Assembly: GCA_015039365.1 (NCBI GenBank)
Contig: WION01000329.1
Span: 1-57,256 of the forward strand
Reading direction: 5' to 3'
Source of the DNA: Amanita rubescens
Taxonomy: Eukaryota > Basidiomycota > Agaricomycetes > Agaricales > Amanitaceae
DNA length: 57,256 bases
Under the pieces are notes generated by a model, which worked only from the letters and a program-made list of their open reading frames with translations, was not told the DNA's origin and ran no database searches. The position numbers and the translations under genes were made by a program. Shown here in pieces: positions 1 through 11,710 of this stretch (position 1 is the stretch's first letter; the number at the start of each line of letters is the position of its first letter).

Positions 1-413
1 GCGATTCACAAGTTTAAGAAATGGCACTCACCAATTAACATACTGAAGAGCAACGTCGTTTCCAAACGAATCGATCAATAATGCCACAAGTGGGCAGTGA
101 CAAAGGCCATGTGAGACGTATCCAGCAACCTAGACGTTCTTTAGTTCTTGCTCGAATAATACATATCTGTGTGTCGTCGTACCAAAGATAAATGACGATA
201 CACTTTTGAAATAGCCTATCCTGCTTATATTTCCTGAAGTAGAAGTAAATTTGGAAATTAGTGACTCCGAAAAGCCTGTTCAGGGAGAATAAGTGGACAG
301 TCATATATGTTTTAACGTGCAGACGACACATGCATAGCTGATATCATTGCACCTATATATGGTGCACCGAGAGCTGAACCCAAGGTTGAAACGGATTCTG
401 TCGTCGTTGCCAT
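1..413 (-). pseudogene. DUF6534-like membrane protein, 5' part, frameshifted and cut by window edge
   Basis: The reading starts at the ATG at 411-413 and runs off the left edge. Exon 1 (413-334) encodes an N-terminal first membrane segment (LGAPYIGAMISA). Exon 2 (275-204) encodes FGVTNFQIYFYFRKYKQDR, the hallmark of the agaricomycete DUF6534-type multi-spanning proteins and closely like the gene at 12,952-14,860. Exon 3 starts at 129 and continues with DTSHMAFVTAHLWHY, then meets TGA at 75-77; one base further on, the expected continuation (LIDSFGND) resumes in another frame, so a single base appears to be missing. The first intron would start with GC rather than GT. Known for the family: fungal membrane proteins of unknown function. 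A sequencing error is an alternative to a true pseudogene. Confidence 0.6.
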
Positions 414-1289
414 CTCGTCGCTTCGTGTCTCAGAGTTTGGAAATTGAGGAGACGGTTAGAAAACCGTTCCTGAAGCGTAGCAGACAAGGCGAAAGCAGGA
501 AAGGACCAGCTACAGTAAAGGAGCGGGCGTGCAACGACGAAAAGATAGAAAGGACAAGGCCATAAGTCTTCGATACGGCCGTCATATATATTGCGGCTGA
601 AACAAGGAGGCGTGAAACTTTGCTAGTAATAGCTCCCTGTGAAGTACAGACGAAGCTATTGGTTCACGGTCATATTTTGGGCTTTCTGTTTCAAAGCTGG
701 GTACTGGCATTCAGGCATCTCGTCAACGTAATGGCATCCAAGATGTGTTCCTCACCTCGGTATCAATTATCTTGCTTATTTAATAGGATAGAGTCGACTA
801 GCTCTTATCTCACTTATATTCGTCTCATTATAATTATAGTAAGGGCGATACTCACAGTTTTGATTCACTTGTTCCGACTCCCAAGGACTTTCTGACTTTC
901 TGGAGCGTCCTAAAAACGCGGATCTGACCTTGAAGTATCGTACGTGAGTAATTGATTAAATTTAGTCGCGGAAATCAGCTATAAATGGTCGGCCCACGAA
1001 ATGGAATGATCACGGAGCATAGGTGAGGACTTTCCAGAAAGGACCGGCTATCGTGCAGGTAGGTATATTGTTTCAATTCTTGTTGCGTTATACTGACAGA
1101 TTGGCGAATTTTCTAAAGCGCGCCTGGCGCATAAATTTCGACTCCCTTTGGCACAAGAAAAGCCATATCCGTGGATTGCCTTAATCATATCAAGATCAGA
1201 AATGGGTCTTCTGATTCATCCAATGATTAATAGAATCACGGGGTTCACCCATAGGCAGGACAAGGCATCGTGGGGCACGCTCTGTCAGT
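414..1289. other. Intergenic, no gene recognised
   Basis: Only short open frames without family resemblance are seen on either strand. The part near 414 should hold the promoter of the leftward gene that starts at 413, and the part near 1,289 the 3' end of the WD40 gene. No repeat is obvious. Confidence 0.5.
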
Positions 1290-3014
1290 CTAGCTCACTC
1301 CCCACACTTTCACAGAATTATCCATCGTGACAGGCCCGTTTCTCTTCACCTTTGGAACTGCATTGTCCTGTTCTTCGCCTTCCATTTCGGGGTCGAGAAA
1401 ATGTCTCGAACCAGACGTCGAAAGCAAGAGGGGATAGTAAGGATTAAACGCAACGGAGCCAATTGCGTCTAAATGCGCATCGAACTGGAACGCGGGGTAG
1501 GATATGTTTGGCTCCGTACCCATAATCCTTTGGTCGATCTCTGCAGCCGTGCTTTCGGGACCGAGATCAAAAACTGATACACTACCAGACTTGATACGAG
1601 CATCAGCACCCGGAACCAATTTATAATAATAATAATAATTTACCTGATCGCCAACAGACAGCCATCTCCCTGTGATGTCAATATCGAAGAGCATCTTTTG
1701 ATTATAATTGATATCGTATGCCTTTGACGCCTCTTCGTTCATATCATGATATGTTTGAAATATGTGATAAGGAGGATTTGAGGCGCCTGAATTCACGGCA
1801 CGCAGATCCCATGCATAGATTCGCCCGTGAGAGGCCCTTCCGCGGAACGAGGCGTACAAGAGGTGTGAATAAGTCGGGTGAAATCGGAGCTAGTTAGATG
1901 AATAAAGATAAGGATTACATCACAGACTGAAAGGGAGATGGGCACTTAGTACCTGAGTTACTCCACCGTATGTTTTGCCATCGTTATTCCCGATGTACAG
2001 GATGGGATCGCTTCCTTGCGCCTCTGCGAACAAAACAATGTTATGAGGTGTAGGAGTCAGACTGCCAGCCGCGTAGTGGGCATTCGTGTGGCTCCCAGTG
2101 GGCGAGAAAGCCAAAGCCGATATAATGCCTGATGATGCATGCGTGATTTGGACCATGGTTCAAAATGCACAGTACCTTTGAGCCCATCCTTGCTTTTCTT
2201 TGAAGGGGTTGTAGGGAGCCTGACACCTTCTCCAGGGCTGTGGATATCAAAAGCCTCTATCGCGTTTTCGAATCCACAATACAACCTGCGCATGGCAATA
2301 AGGAATGTGAGAAAAGAACTGCGAGGCGAAAACTACAGTACATGCTTGTTAGCTGTTAGATTGAAAGCCATGCTATGGGGAGCAATTTGTCTTTCACAAT
2401 GATCGACTATGCGATACGATGCGCGAAGCTTTGGCCAGGTTGTCAGTACCAAAAAGAGAAAAATAGATGAGCTTACGCGACCGGAGGAAGCATCGAGCAG
2501 TTTGACAGGGGATTCTCGCACCGAGGCGACGAAACAATATGATGCGGGGTCATGACGCGTGGCAGTGGGGTACCATTGAAAGTCAAGAATTGGCGAAGGT
2601 TGTTTCAACGAAGCGCTTGGTTGGACAGATATATCTATTAAAATCAATGAACGCGTCTTCTTTGTCATCGCGATGTCATATACCTACTCGGACCCGATGG
2701 TTGGACCAGGCGATCTGGTCTGGAAAAGCGTTACTAATCAACATAAGAACCTCACAACGACCACGCACAGTTCAAACAACTGGAAAGCGCGATTTTCGCA
2801 ATGACCTAGCACGCTTAAACCGTCGGGGGACCTAGATGACAATATGATGACATGGTCAAACTCCAACGGAAAACCCGAGATACCATTTTGCAGCGCGCAT
2901 AAAGTTTGCGAGATTTTCATCGTCATTTTCAAGAACTATGGATGAGTGGAGTTTGGGTGGCATAGATGAAAAGTTGGGAGGGATCCATGTATATTCTGTC
3001 TCTGTCCCGGCCAT
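1290..3014 (-). CDS. WRAP53/TCAB1-like WD40 repeat protein
   Basis: A multi-exon gene. The ATG at 3012-3014 opens exon 1 (3014-2884, MAGTETEYTWIPPNFSSMP), whose last codon is completed across an intron to give KWSPDG. Later exons give, in order, GHCENRAFQLFEL, ILDFQWYP, LRASYRIVDHCE, YCGFENAIEAFD, SGIISALAFSP, RIYAWDLRA, LFDIDITGRWLSVGD, SGSVSVFDL and IGSVAFNPYYPLLLSTSGSR, ending VKVWGVS and TAG at 1290. This order of blades and phrases matches the WRAP53/TCAB1 family. In animals that protein binds CAB-box RNAs, including scaRNAs and telomerase RNA, and directs them to Cajal bodies; its fungal role is less clear. The phase-0 intron between GDQ and SGSV is T/A-rich (TTATTATTATTA). A generic WD40 protein is the alternative, but the N-terminal KWSPDG...FQLFEL signature favours this family. 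Confidence 0.82.
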
Positions 3015-3111
3015 TTGGGCGGCAGGTCGGAGCGCTTGCTCAAAGCGAGTGACTCAAGGGTCTGTGTTACTGTCACATGTTCCCACACGCTACTAGCACA
3101 CTGCTGACCAT

Positions 3112-5475
3112 CTACAACCCGTCCTTCTCGTCAGATACGGCACTATCCTGCGAATCAACAGCGTCCAGTGTCCTTATAGGTCCCTTGAACCAATATTTCC
3201 CGCCATACTTTGGACAATAAAAGTATACGATCGACAAGATCAGTACACCACCTACTTAACGTTAGCGATAATGGCTACCTCGAGGTATAAAAGCAGACCA
3301 AAAACGACTACTGCATAGTTCATGTTTTGGACTCCCGGGTTAAGGTTCGCAGGGAAGAGGAAAACGACAATTATGAACGCCATGAACAACACTGCGATGA
3401 CCGAGACAGGCAAGCTCTACGAACATGATGATAATTAGTGGCAGAACTGTGAGTTACCAGACACCGAACACGTACAAATATTCCTAGATGGAAGGGTCCC
3501 GGCGAGATGTTTTCTCCCCCGAGATGTCTGGCGGTTATGGGAATGATGAAGGACATGTATTGCGACACAACAGCTAGCGAGAAGATGGAGCCTATCGCAT
3601 TCGGGCCGGCAAATGCCAAGAGTCCTAGCAGAAACGCCACCACCACCGCAAACCACACACATCTGACAGGTGCATAAACTCGATGATCAATGTGGTAAAG
3701 CCAACTGGACAAAGGAAATCCTCCATCCCGAGAAAATGCGAATATCTGCCTGGACGTAGCTGTAAGCTGGGATATGTGAGCGCAAACGACACGAAATAGG
3801 GAACGACAACTTACCGAACTTGACCCCATGGCAAGTCTGTGTAAAGTCAGGGCTGAAACAACCAGTCACATTTTTTGAAGGGCAACGTACTGTTGAACAA
3901 TGATGAAGGCCCATACAACAAGTGTTCCTTTTTGCCCAAATGAGTTGAACAAAATCTATGAGGTAATTTATCAGCGACGAATTCGGAGGATGATTATGTT
4001 ACCATCACTCAACTGTAGCCATTGGCTGTCCGATCGGATTATTGACGATATTCTGCAAGTTCGTTCCCATGCAAAAAGCCAAGGCGACAATGATACCTTT
4101 CATAAGTCTTTGTACGCGTATCTTGACGGCAAAATCAATTCAAGATACGTACCCCATCCGAGAACTATGCTTGACAGCGCGGAAAACAAGATCCCATAGG
4201 GTACCGCAATATTGGCATTCCTGGCCTCTTCACTAATATGAACAACCGCATCAAATCCGGCTATAAAGCTTGGTAGGCTCATCGGCACCTACGTGATAAC
4301 CAAATAATTGCCTACCTATGGTCCAAAGGGGCGTTAAGAAACTGAGTATGAATGCAAAGCCATTTGGCCAGCTCGTTTCTACACGATAGCGAACATGATT
4401 ATAATCAGATGATGGTGCAAATTCAACTCACGATTGGTGAAATTCCCAAAAACGTACTCCGCTCTATTTCGGAACTCCGTTGGAGTAGCTGCGGGGATGG
4501 CAATGATAAGTGTAAAAGCTAGACTAAGAGTAGGGTTAGGCAGATTATGGATTGATTATGGAGATGGATACGTACAAGACGTTGAGAGCCAAGTAAGTCC
4601 ACTGCAACCGTGCCATGACGGCCGGACTGAGAGTACAGAGCAGACCGTGAAACAGAAGGATAGCACAATATACACCACTGCAGCACAAAGTGTGAGATAA
4701 TTATAATATCTTTCGAAAACAAAGTGAAGGACACTGACAACGTTTGCGCAGCGGTTGCTTGGAATTTCAACCCCGAGCCTATGCTAACAGCAGCCGTTAT
4801 TTGTATGGCACATCCCCAATCTATCGAAGCTATAGCCGAGATGCTTTCAATCGTATTGTAATCTGCGTTGCGTATCGGGATCAACACAGACTGACGTTTC
4901 GAGTTTTGGTCAAACTTACAAGCGACTATCCACGCTAAGAAATGCCTCCATTTTGGAGGCGAGAACTTGAACGTCCAGTAGTACAAGCCTCCAGAAGTTG
5001 GTGCTGCAGAGCCCAGCTCGGCCATTGAAAGGGCAATGGACGTGAGAAACACGGCGCATGTCGTCCACTGTATACAAAAAAGATCGTGCCATCGCTCCAA
5101 GGACCGAATAACATTGATTTTACTTACTCCCCAGACCATGGCGGATGGACCATATGGTATTGAATATATGAGGGTGGAGCTATATGTATTTATATTTCGT
5201 TAGCGTTTTTTCCGGTTCCAGCTGGCGCATTGAAAAACGCACGTTAAGGATGGCACGAGACCAATGACAGAGAAAGCAAGACCAAAGACTTCCAACGGCG
5301 TAAAGTTGCGTTTGAATTCTACGTATATTGTTATCATGTTTGCTTATCAGGACGAATAGAGATGACCTTGCTTGTAGCCGAAGCTAGCCAACAACTCGTC
5401 GTCTGTGCCTAATGGACGCTTGGCAGCGCCGGCGTCAAGATTGGACGTAGCGACCAGCGGATTTTGTGCAGCCAT
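3112..5475 (-). CDS. APC-superfamily amino acid / GABA-type permease
   Basis: A polytopic plasma- or vacuolar-membrane transporter split into many short exons. The start chosen is the ATG at 5473-5475 (MAAQNPLVATSNLDAGA), leading to DDELLASFGYKQ and, after an intron, EFKRNFTPLEVFGLAFSVIG, the usual N-terminus of fungal UGA4/choline-type permeases. Further signatures are YGPSAMVWG, ALSMAELGSAAPTSGGLYYW (helix 2-3 region), FIAGFDAVVHISEEARNAN, the family motif linking helices 6-7, and AFSRDGGFPLSSW. The C-terminus reads PKYGGKYWFKGP and stops with TAG at 3112-3114. The family imports amino acids, GABA or polyamines using proton symport; the substrate cannot be told from sequence. The reading looks intact when spliced. 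Strand and family are secure, but the inner exon borders were only partly worked out. Confidence 0.85.
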
Positions 5476-6813
5476 ATTGCTGTCTGGGAAGCCAGTGATA
5501 GCGAGAGTGGGACTGTTTAATGAATTAGAAGCATCATGGTCTGAGCGCTGGCCCCGAGACTCACCAGCACTAATAATACTTATCTAGACCTCGAAACAGG
5601 TTTCGAGCTTTTAATTATCACCCTTACGCCATATATACGTTCTCTTGTCCGCTGGATAGGGTTCTGTGTCAATGCAGCTTAGTCTTCCCCGCACGCTACG
5701 GGTGGCTTTACGACAGTGTAGTACTCCGTTTCTCGTCTTCGATGGGTTCGAAGGCCTATCCCTAGGAGGAGAGCCTTGGGTAGGCAAGGACATCGAGATT
5801 ATCGAGCTACCCTTCACCTAGCCGTGACGCACGAGGGACACACCAACTTGAAACAGAGCGGACCCTCTATACTGCACAATTGCATGGCTTTCGTCGCGTC
5901 CGAGTCGGCGTTTGCCATTTGGAGTCATATTGTCACGTGAACTTGACTGTTGCCGAGATGCCGGTTCCCGATTTGTCCAGGGCATTCCCATGTCCGAACA
6001 AATGGAGCGCAACGATGAAGAGTAGCGGAGCCCCCCATTCTCCACATAGCTTAACCACTGGTCCTGGCTCTCTATAGACACGATGATCACCCACTTATGA
6101 ATTTGATGCCTTTTAACCGGACGCTAGCTAAGTAAGGACTGCGATCTATTTTTTTTACTCATAATCCCAACTATGATCGATCGGGGAGTGATATTGTCGT
6201 GAAACGCGACATTTTTGCAGGAAAACGAAATCTGACCAAGCAGGGAAACGCTAAGGTCGGGTACAATTCCAAAATCCTGCACGAAGGAACACGAAGGAGG
6301 CACTGCGAGAGGTGGTAATCTGTATGTGCTCACTGCTCAGGGCCCGGCGTTATGCACCCCAGAATATTTTACCACCTTTCTTGTCTCCGTCCGCTCGCCC
6401 AAATATATAATTAATCATTCTTCCAGTACGCGATCGTATGGGAATTGCGCCCGTCCGACATCCACCGCCTTCCACGCTTCATTCTAACATTATCTGGGGA
6501 AGGTTTATTTTTTTCAATCGGCGCACGTGCCACGCTGCATAACGACCTTTCACAAGCTCGCATCCGTCATTTCGGATATTCAAATCTTTGCCACCAGAAT
6601 CACCTTGAAACGAATTGAGTGGTGCAGCGAAGAGATGGGCTATTGTTTCTGGCTGGCGGAAAACAGACTCAAACAAAATGTTCGTCTTCGTTCCACAAGA
6701 ATCATGCACGAAGTAGAGCAAGGTACGATGGTGCACTGCACACCATCTTACAAGCACCGGCACCGGCTAACGTAGTATTCTAGCTACTAAGGTCCTACAT
6801 ACAAACCGTTCGT
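5476..6813. other. Intergenic, no gene recognised
   Basis: This stretch should contain the permease promoter and the 3' flank of the small secreted protein gene. Open frames of 60-95 codons occur on both strands but none has family features, a plausible exon chain or a convincing start. No repeat is seen. Confidence 0.45.
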
Positions 6814-7490
6814 CTAAGCACTTGTAATCGTAAAATTCGTGGTTCCCAGCGGATCACTGTTCGACGTGTTGAGGGCGAGCTATACCAATTGTTGTAAGTA
6901 TTCTTCCTTGTTTACAGAATAAGAACATACAGCGCCACTCCCATCATCATACCAGTAAAGCTGTTCACCGATGACGTTAAAGCTATGGGCAAGATATTGT
7001 GAGGTACCTGAGAGCAATCAAAGATTTGAAGGCTTACGTATACGTATTGGTGTCGATCTTCTTTAAAGCCCAAGGGTACGACTTTTTGGCCCAAATGAGG
7101 TTTCGGCCGTTAGCATCCTATTTAACCAGAAGTTTAGTATGGATCGGGATTAAATAACACAAACTTGAACTTGCTATTATGACTGAGACGTAATACCCCG
7201 CTTTGCCTTGCACTGCAGGATAATATTTTCCGAGGTCTAAGGAGACCACCTGCGCCCGGGACCATGAATCATCGCACAAAAATAATCATAAGAACCCATA
7301 CGGTATTAGAGTCGCCCGTGGTGTTTGTTAACACCAGCTGGTTGGGCACTTCGCTCCCATCGCTGAAGATATAGTTGCTAGTCGCAACGTTTCTGATAGT
7401 GTAGCTCGCAACGGCCGAAGGGGCGGCAAAGACGAAAGTGGAGAGGGAGCTAAGGACCAAGAAAACCGACCCAAGCGTGACTTTAACCAT
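6814..7490 (-). CDS. Small secreted protein, paralogue A (153 aa)
   Basis: Five exons reconstructed by comparison with the neighbour at 8504-9188: 7490-7302, 7249-7175, 7117-7038, 6982-6931 and 6879-6814. The product starts MVKVTLGSVFLVLSSLSTFVFAA, a clear signal peptide, followed by YTIRNVATSNYIFSDG, VVSLDLGKYY, GKAGYYVSV, NLIWAKKSYPWAL, FNVIGEQLYWYDDG and the C-terminus GTTNFTITSA, then TAG. The mature part is short and rich in beta-strand-like stretches with spaced W and Y residues, compatible with a beta-trefoil such as fungal protease inhibitors or lectins, but no family is certain. The intron after exon 2 has a GC donor (GCAAGT) where the paralogue has GTAAGT. The gene is likely secreted and driven by the TATA motif at 7561-7568. 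Confidence 0.8.
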
Positions 7491-7560
7491 GATTTCAGAA
7501 AATTTGGGTGCTGGAATGAGAGATGCGGTGAACGTCCAAGGACTACGCCGATCCCAGCCC

Positions 7561-7568
7561 TTTTTATA
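7561..7568 (-). promoter_or_regulatory. TATA box of secreted protein A
   Basis: On the minus strand CCTTGCATATAAAAA lies about 72 bases before the ATG at 7490. The paralogue has the same CCTTGC-TATAAAA context at nearly the same distance, which supports both as real core promoters. Confidence 0.65.
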
Positions 7569-8503
7569 TGCAAGGCGACATCAGAACGCGTATGTAACTT
7601 TGCGTAATTTTGCATCGTGGCGACATTTTAGTTGATGTTTCGCTTAATCCGAAGTGGAAGCGAAGAACATACCTGCCCATTATGTTCTAGCTGGAAGTGA
7701 ACCCCACCCAAATTTGATCCTCATCGGCCAATCCCCGCCATCGCGTACTGCTTTCGTTGGCGAACTGGATCACTGGAACATGAAATATACATACATATAT
7801 ATAGGCGCAGCCAGGATGTATTTCAGGTCAACGAAAACCGGATCAACGTTACGTGACATGAGGGAATATACATTTTGACAAGCAAAACATTTTGTCCCAA
7901 CACAAGAAAAACGCCCTTTCTAGTAAGAAGCTATGCTGAATTAGGTCTTAAGTATTTCAATTTCTGATGAAAAAGTCCCTCACATGCATGATGCAACACA
8001 TGTCGTGATCCGAATAACACTAAAGTGAATCACACAGCATTGGCGGCCCTGAGAATTGTAGTTTCTCATTCATTACTTAAGCCTATTGTTCACCACGAGC
8101 CAGATTGTACGTACATTGACTAGAAACTTCGGCAGCCGCCTCCAAGGATTTTTGGAACCAACCAGGGACACGAGTCATCCACCGCTCCAATGAACGTAGG
8201 AAAGAAGTAAGCAACGGCACACGCGAGCAAAATGTAGCCGTTTCCAAAGCGAAGAAGCAAAATGCCTCGAGATATTCCACTCCGATTCCTGACGGATCGA
8301 CGTGGTTCGCGATTTGAGTGTCAAAGCTGGCTTCAGGACATATTGCCTAGACAAGTAAATGGTGGTCTGAATGAATGAAATCGTTTAACCAACGTAGTTC
8401 TAATAGACATATGAGGGGCCTAGTGTATCAGGACTGCGGAGGGCGACTGTAAACAAACACCAATAGTAACGCAACCACCTCACTGCTATAGTACTATAGT
8501 AGA
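7569..8503. other. Intergenic between the paralogues
   Basis: No further gene is recognised. It holds the upstream promoter region of paralogue A and the 3' flank of paralogue B. Short ATATAC runs occur near 7,785-7,800. Confidence 0.5.
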
Positions 8504-9188
8504 TTATACCGCGCGAATGGTGAATAGATCCCCCTTTCCAGGACGAAGAACGACCTATGCCAAATGGTGAGCATCTCTCGTTTATATAATATGAACGTAC
8601 ATTGTTATGATATATATACCAAGAAAAAGGTCTCCCAACGTCGCTAATTCTATATGCCGAGCGTTGGTAGGTGTTTCCATGCAACCAATCGCGTAAAGGC
8701 TTACAAATAATCAATTTCTGGAACGAGGTTCTCGAATCTCCAAAAGTGTGCCCTGATACCATCTGGAGTGTCCCAGACGAGGTAGGGTGCGCCATCAGGA
8801 CCCTGTTTAATCAGAGGACTCTCAGTGACAGATGAATCAGAGTAAACGTGGACTTACCCCTCGGACTGTAACCAAAAGCCCAGCCTTGCCTATCACCTTG
8901 GACACAGAAAAACCGACCGGCGCGAGATTAATGGAGACCACCTGCCATCCAGGACCTTTTAGCTGTCGTACAGGAAATGATCACAGGGACTCGTACGGTT
9001 GTATCGGGGTTGTACCCTGTAACCATGCTGATTGGCTGGCCAGCCCGTTCAGTGCCATCGCTTAAGACGAAGAAGTCAGTGCCCCTGATCTTGACAGAGT
9101 ACTTCGCGAAGTCCGTGGGCGCGGCGAAGACGAGCGCCGACATGGCGGTAAGGATCAAGAATACGGATGTGAAAGTGAATTTGACCAT
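8504..9188 (-). CDS. Small secreted protein, paralogue B (157 aa)
   Basis: Exons 9188-8997, 8941-8858, 8802-8705, 8649-8601 and 8554-8504 join in phase to give 157 residues. The start is MVKFTFTSVFLILTAMSALVFAA (signal peptide), then YSVKIRGTDFFVLSDGTE, VVSINLAPVGFSVS, GKAGLLVTVRG, GAPYLVWDTPDG, AHFWRFENLVPEIDYL and the C-terminus KGDLFTIRAV with TAA at 8504. All four introns sit at the same positions and phases as in the neighbour at 6814-7490, so the two arose by tandem duplication. Sequence identity outside the signal peptide is low, suggesting fast divergence. Secretion is well supported; function is unknown. A beta-trefoil inhibitor or lectin-like fold is a guess from length and strand pattern. 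Confidence 0.83.
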
Positions 9189-9255
9189 GGGGGAAGAGAT
9201 GTGGGGTAAAAAGAGAAGCGATGAACGCCTGAAGGTCAGTCTGTTACAGTCCTGC

Positions 9256-9262
9256 TTTTATA
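9256..9262 (-). promoter_or_regulatory. TATA box of secreted protein B
   Basis: On the minus strand CCTTGCTTATAAAAG lies about 68 bases before the ATG at 9188, matching the context upstream of paralogue A. Confidence 0.65.
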
Positions 9263-11301
9263 AGCAAGGAGGGGCTAGAACTTGCGCAAACAGGTTGCAA
9301 TCTGGTGACATGCAGAATTGCGAACGCAGAATATACTTGCCGGTTATATTCTAGTTTGAACTTAACAACCGAAATCCTCGCGCAATCGCCGACAATTCTG
9401 ATACTCATCAGTGGACCCTGCCCTTACGTACTGCCTCCACTGGCATTATGATCTTGCCTATAACCGGGTCATTCATATTTCAGATGCATCCATCGCGCTC
9501 CCAGGCAGAATGCATGAATCCTCAGAATTAGAATTCAGTGAGCATGAGTTGGATTCACGCCATGTAATGTGAAGGCGTACACTTGTGTTCAAGAAACATT
9601 TCACGTGTGAACTGTAAGAACAATTTCAATGACGCACTATGCTGAATTAGGAACCAACTGGCCTCCGATTACGGCAAACCGGTTGTTGGGCGGTACATAG
9701 CGATTTGATTTGTCGGGCCATGCATTCCCCACGATTCGAAATGACCGGACGCAGACATCGTGATACTTTGACCTTTACACAATATATCGTCAAACGAATT
9801 GGACGGCGGGTTTCATCCTCTCACTGGCCGTTAGGTCGTTAGATGGATGGTTCTTCGAGCTCTTGCTGTACCCTGCAGGGTAAAGTCTATCCATTACCTA
9901 CGACAGGTGGCATTAGCAATTTGATGGATTCTGGCATTTGTCCATTTTGATTAGCTTGTAAGCCGAATGTGTCTTGGGGTTACCTATGATTTTCCTGAGA
10001 GGTCGTAATATACCCTGTGGTCCGAATAACTCCATTTTTATAACACAACTTTGTTGGTTGACTTCTACTTCGATTACAGAGAGGTGTTGTTCTTCATCTT
10101 GACGATCAGAAGATGAGTTGCGCGTGACTAGTCACCTGTCACACTGTCCAATGGCTCGACCGCAACGCTCACCGGGATCCAGCTCCCCCCTCAAATTTAA
10201 TGTTGTCGCGAACTGGTGGGACGACTACATTTCTTACGACCCGTAGACCGCGAGCTCGCAAAAATTAGCGAATTTTACGCTACCCAGGAAAAAGGCAATG
10301 CTCAGCGAATTTCAAGACATTGAAGCCACCCTCAAGCACCTCGAATAACGCGGAATCAACCACTCTTATTACGACGAAGATGATGATGGCGAAAGCATAA
10401 GGCGATGCCATGTCGACCACGGAAAAACCCTCCAACAACCGAAGAAGCGACGGGAGACGCGACGTGAAGGAGCCCTCTCCGCTGCCCCCTCGTCGCCTCA
10501 GTGGCATAATAGAACATCCTTAATTCACGATAGTACTCCGGCAATATGAATTTGAAGGCCATGGCAGAGAAGCGAGAAAGACAGAAATGATATAATGCGA
10601 AAACAAGTTGAGTCGGACTGAAAAGATAACGCGAAGAAAAAGATATGAGATGAGAATTGAAAGATAAGATCGCCCATGCTCCCGCGATTTTGGGGGGTTG
10701 TGAGCGTCGTTTGTGTTCTTCCGTACCACCAGTCTTTGCTAAGTACCATGGTCACGGTCAAGTTCACTATTGCGCCGCTATCGTTCATGGCCGAGGATGC
10801 GTGGTACAGCCTGTAAATCGAGAGTCAGCAGAAGGAATGAAAGCATGACAAGAGAAGGCAAAGTATGATAAGAAAGTCATTCATGTCAGCGACCCTCACG
10901 AGAAAAATGGTGGGGACGATTCGACTATGATGCGCTAAAGTGGGTTGAAAACAACGCTCATTACCAGTAAAGTTCTTGACCAAAAACCGTAATCCTGTTG
11001 CACAGACAAATAACAGACATTCAATTTCGAACTCGAAAGTCCCGCGCTCTATTTGTCTGGAAAAGCAAATTAGAATAGCAGATATAGAAAGAATTAAGCG
11101 AACGAAGTACGAGTGTCCGTTTTTTGCAGGGTAACTCTAGCAAAGCTAAAAACGATAAAAAGATAAGATTATGTAAGTGATGAAGCTTGACAGATGGGAT
11201 ATGTGGTCAGGCAATGGAAGCGTAGCGTACAGTCTGTGATATCGAATGGTTAACGAAATGTGGTTCTTTTTTGTGAAATGCTAACGGGACATAATACCAT
11301 T
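9263..11301. other. Intergenic or unrecognised, about 2 kb
   Basis: No gene could be supported. The stretch 10,400-11,070 has minus-strand segments that look mildly coding (for example TFEFEIECLLFVC near 11,030 and ASSAMNDSGAIVNLTVTM near 10,790) with GT and AG signals, but the phases do not join, so no model is offered. Confidence 0.4.
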
Positions 11302-11710
11302 CTAGCGGCTATTCCGTCTTTCGAGCCACGAGCCGAGTTCGGCAGCCTCGTGGGCTTCTTTTTCGATGATCGCCACCCAGTTGAAGCACATAGAGCAATT
11401 GACGGCTCCGTGAAGTATACACTCAAAAGAACCTTGTGTATCGGGAATTGCAGTTGCCCCGCGTGCGTACACGTTAATCGGTTGACGTTCCTACATAGGC
11501 GTTTGTCGTTTCAATGTTTGAAGCTCGGATGAATGAGAAAATTACGCGCACCTCGAGCCCGATTTCAAACACGTCCTCCAGATTACTCAGGTCATCCGCG
11601 ACTTGTGCGTTGTTCGCCAGCCTATGGTCAACCCCGCATGATTGACAATACTCGTCGCCGTGCCTCTCGCAAAACGTGAATGAATTCACTATGATCTGCG
11701 AAGTCGACAT
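11302..11710 (-). CDS. Small Cys/His zinc-binding protein (about 116 aa)
   Basis: Exon 1 starts with ATG at 11708-11710 (MSTSQIIVNSFTFCERHG) and contains CERHGDEYCQSCGVDHR. It ends at EIGLE, where a GTGCGC..TATGTAG intron of about 60 bases joins in phase 0 to exon 2 (ERQPINVYARGATAIPD), which contains CILHGAVNCSMCFNW and ends with RRNSR and TAG at 11302-11304. The two C..H...C..C clusters are spaced as if together binding one or two zinc ions. Closely similar short proteins with a 'HG..YC..C..D.R..N' motif are common in agaricomycete genomes and have no assigned function. Partner and pathway are unknown. Confidence 0.78.

Noticed and set aside
10756..11065. Membrane-protein exons on the minus strand
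   Set aside because: Two coding-like segments with splice signals were seen, but their phases do not join without a stop.
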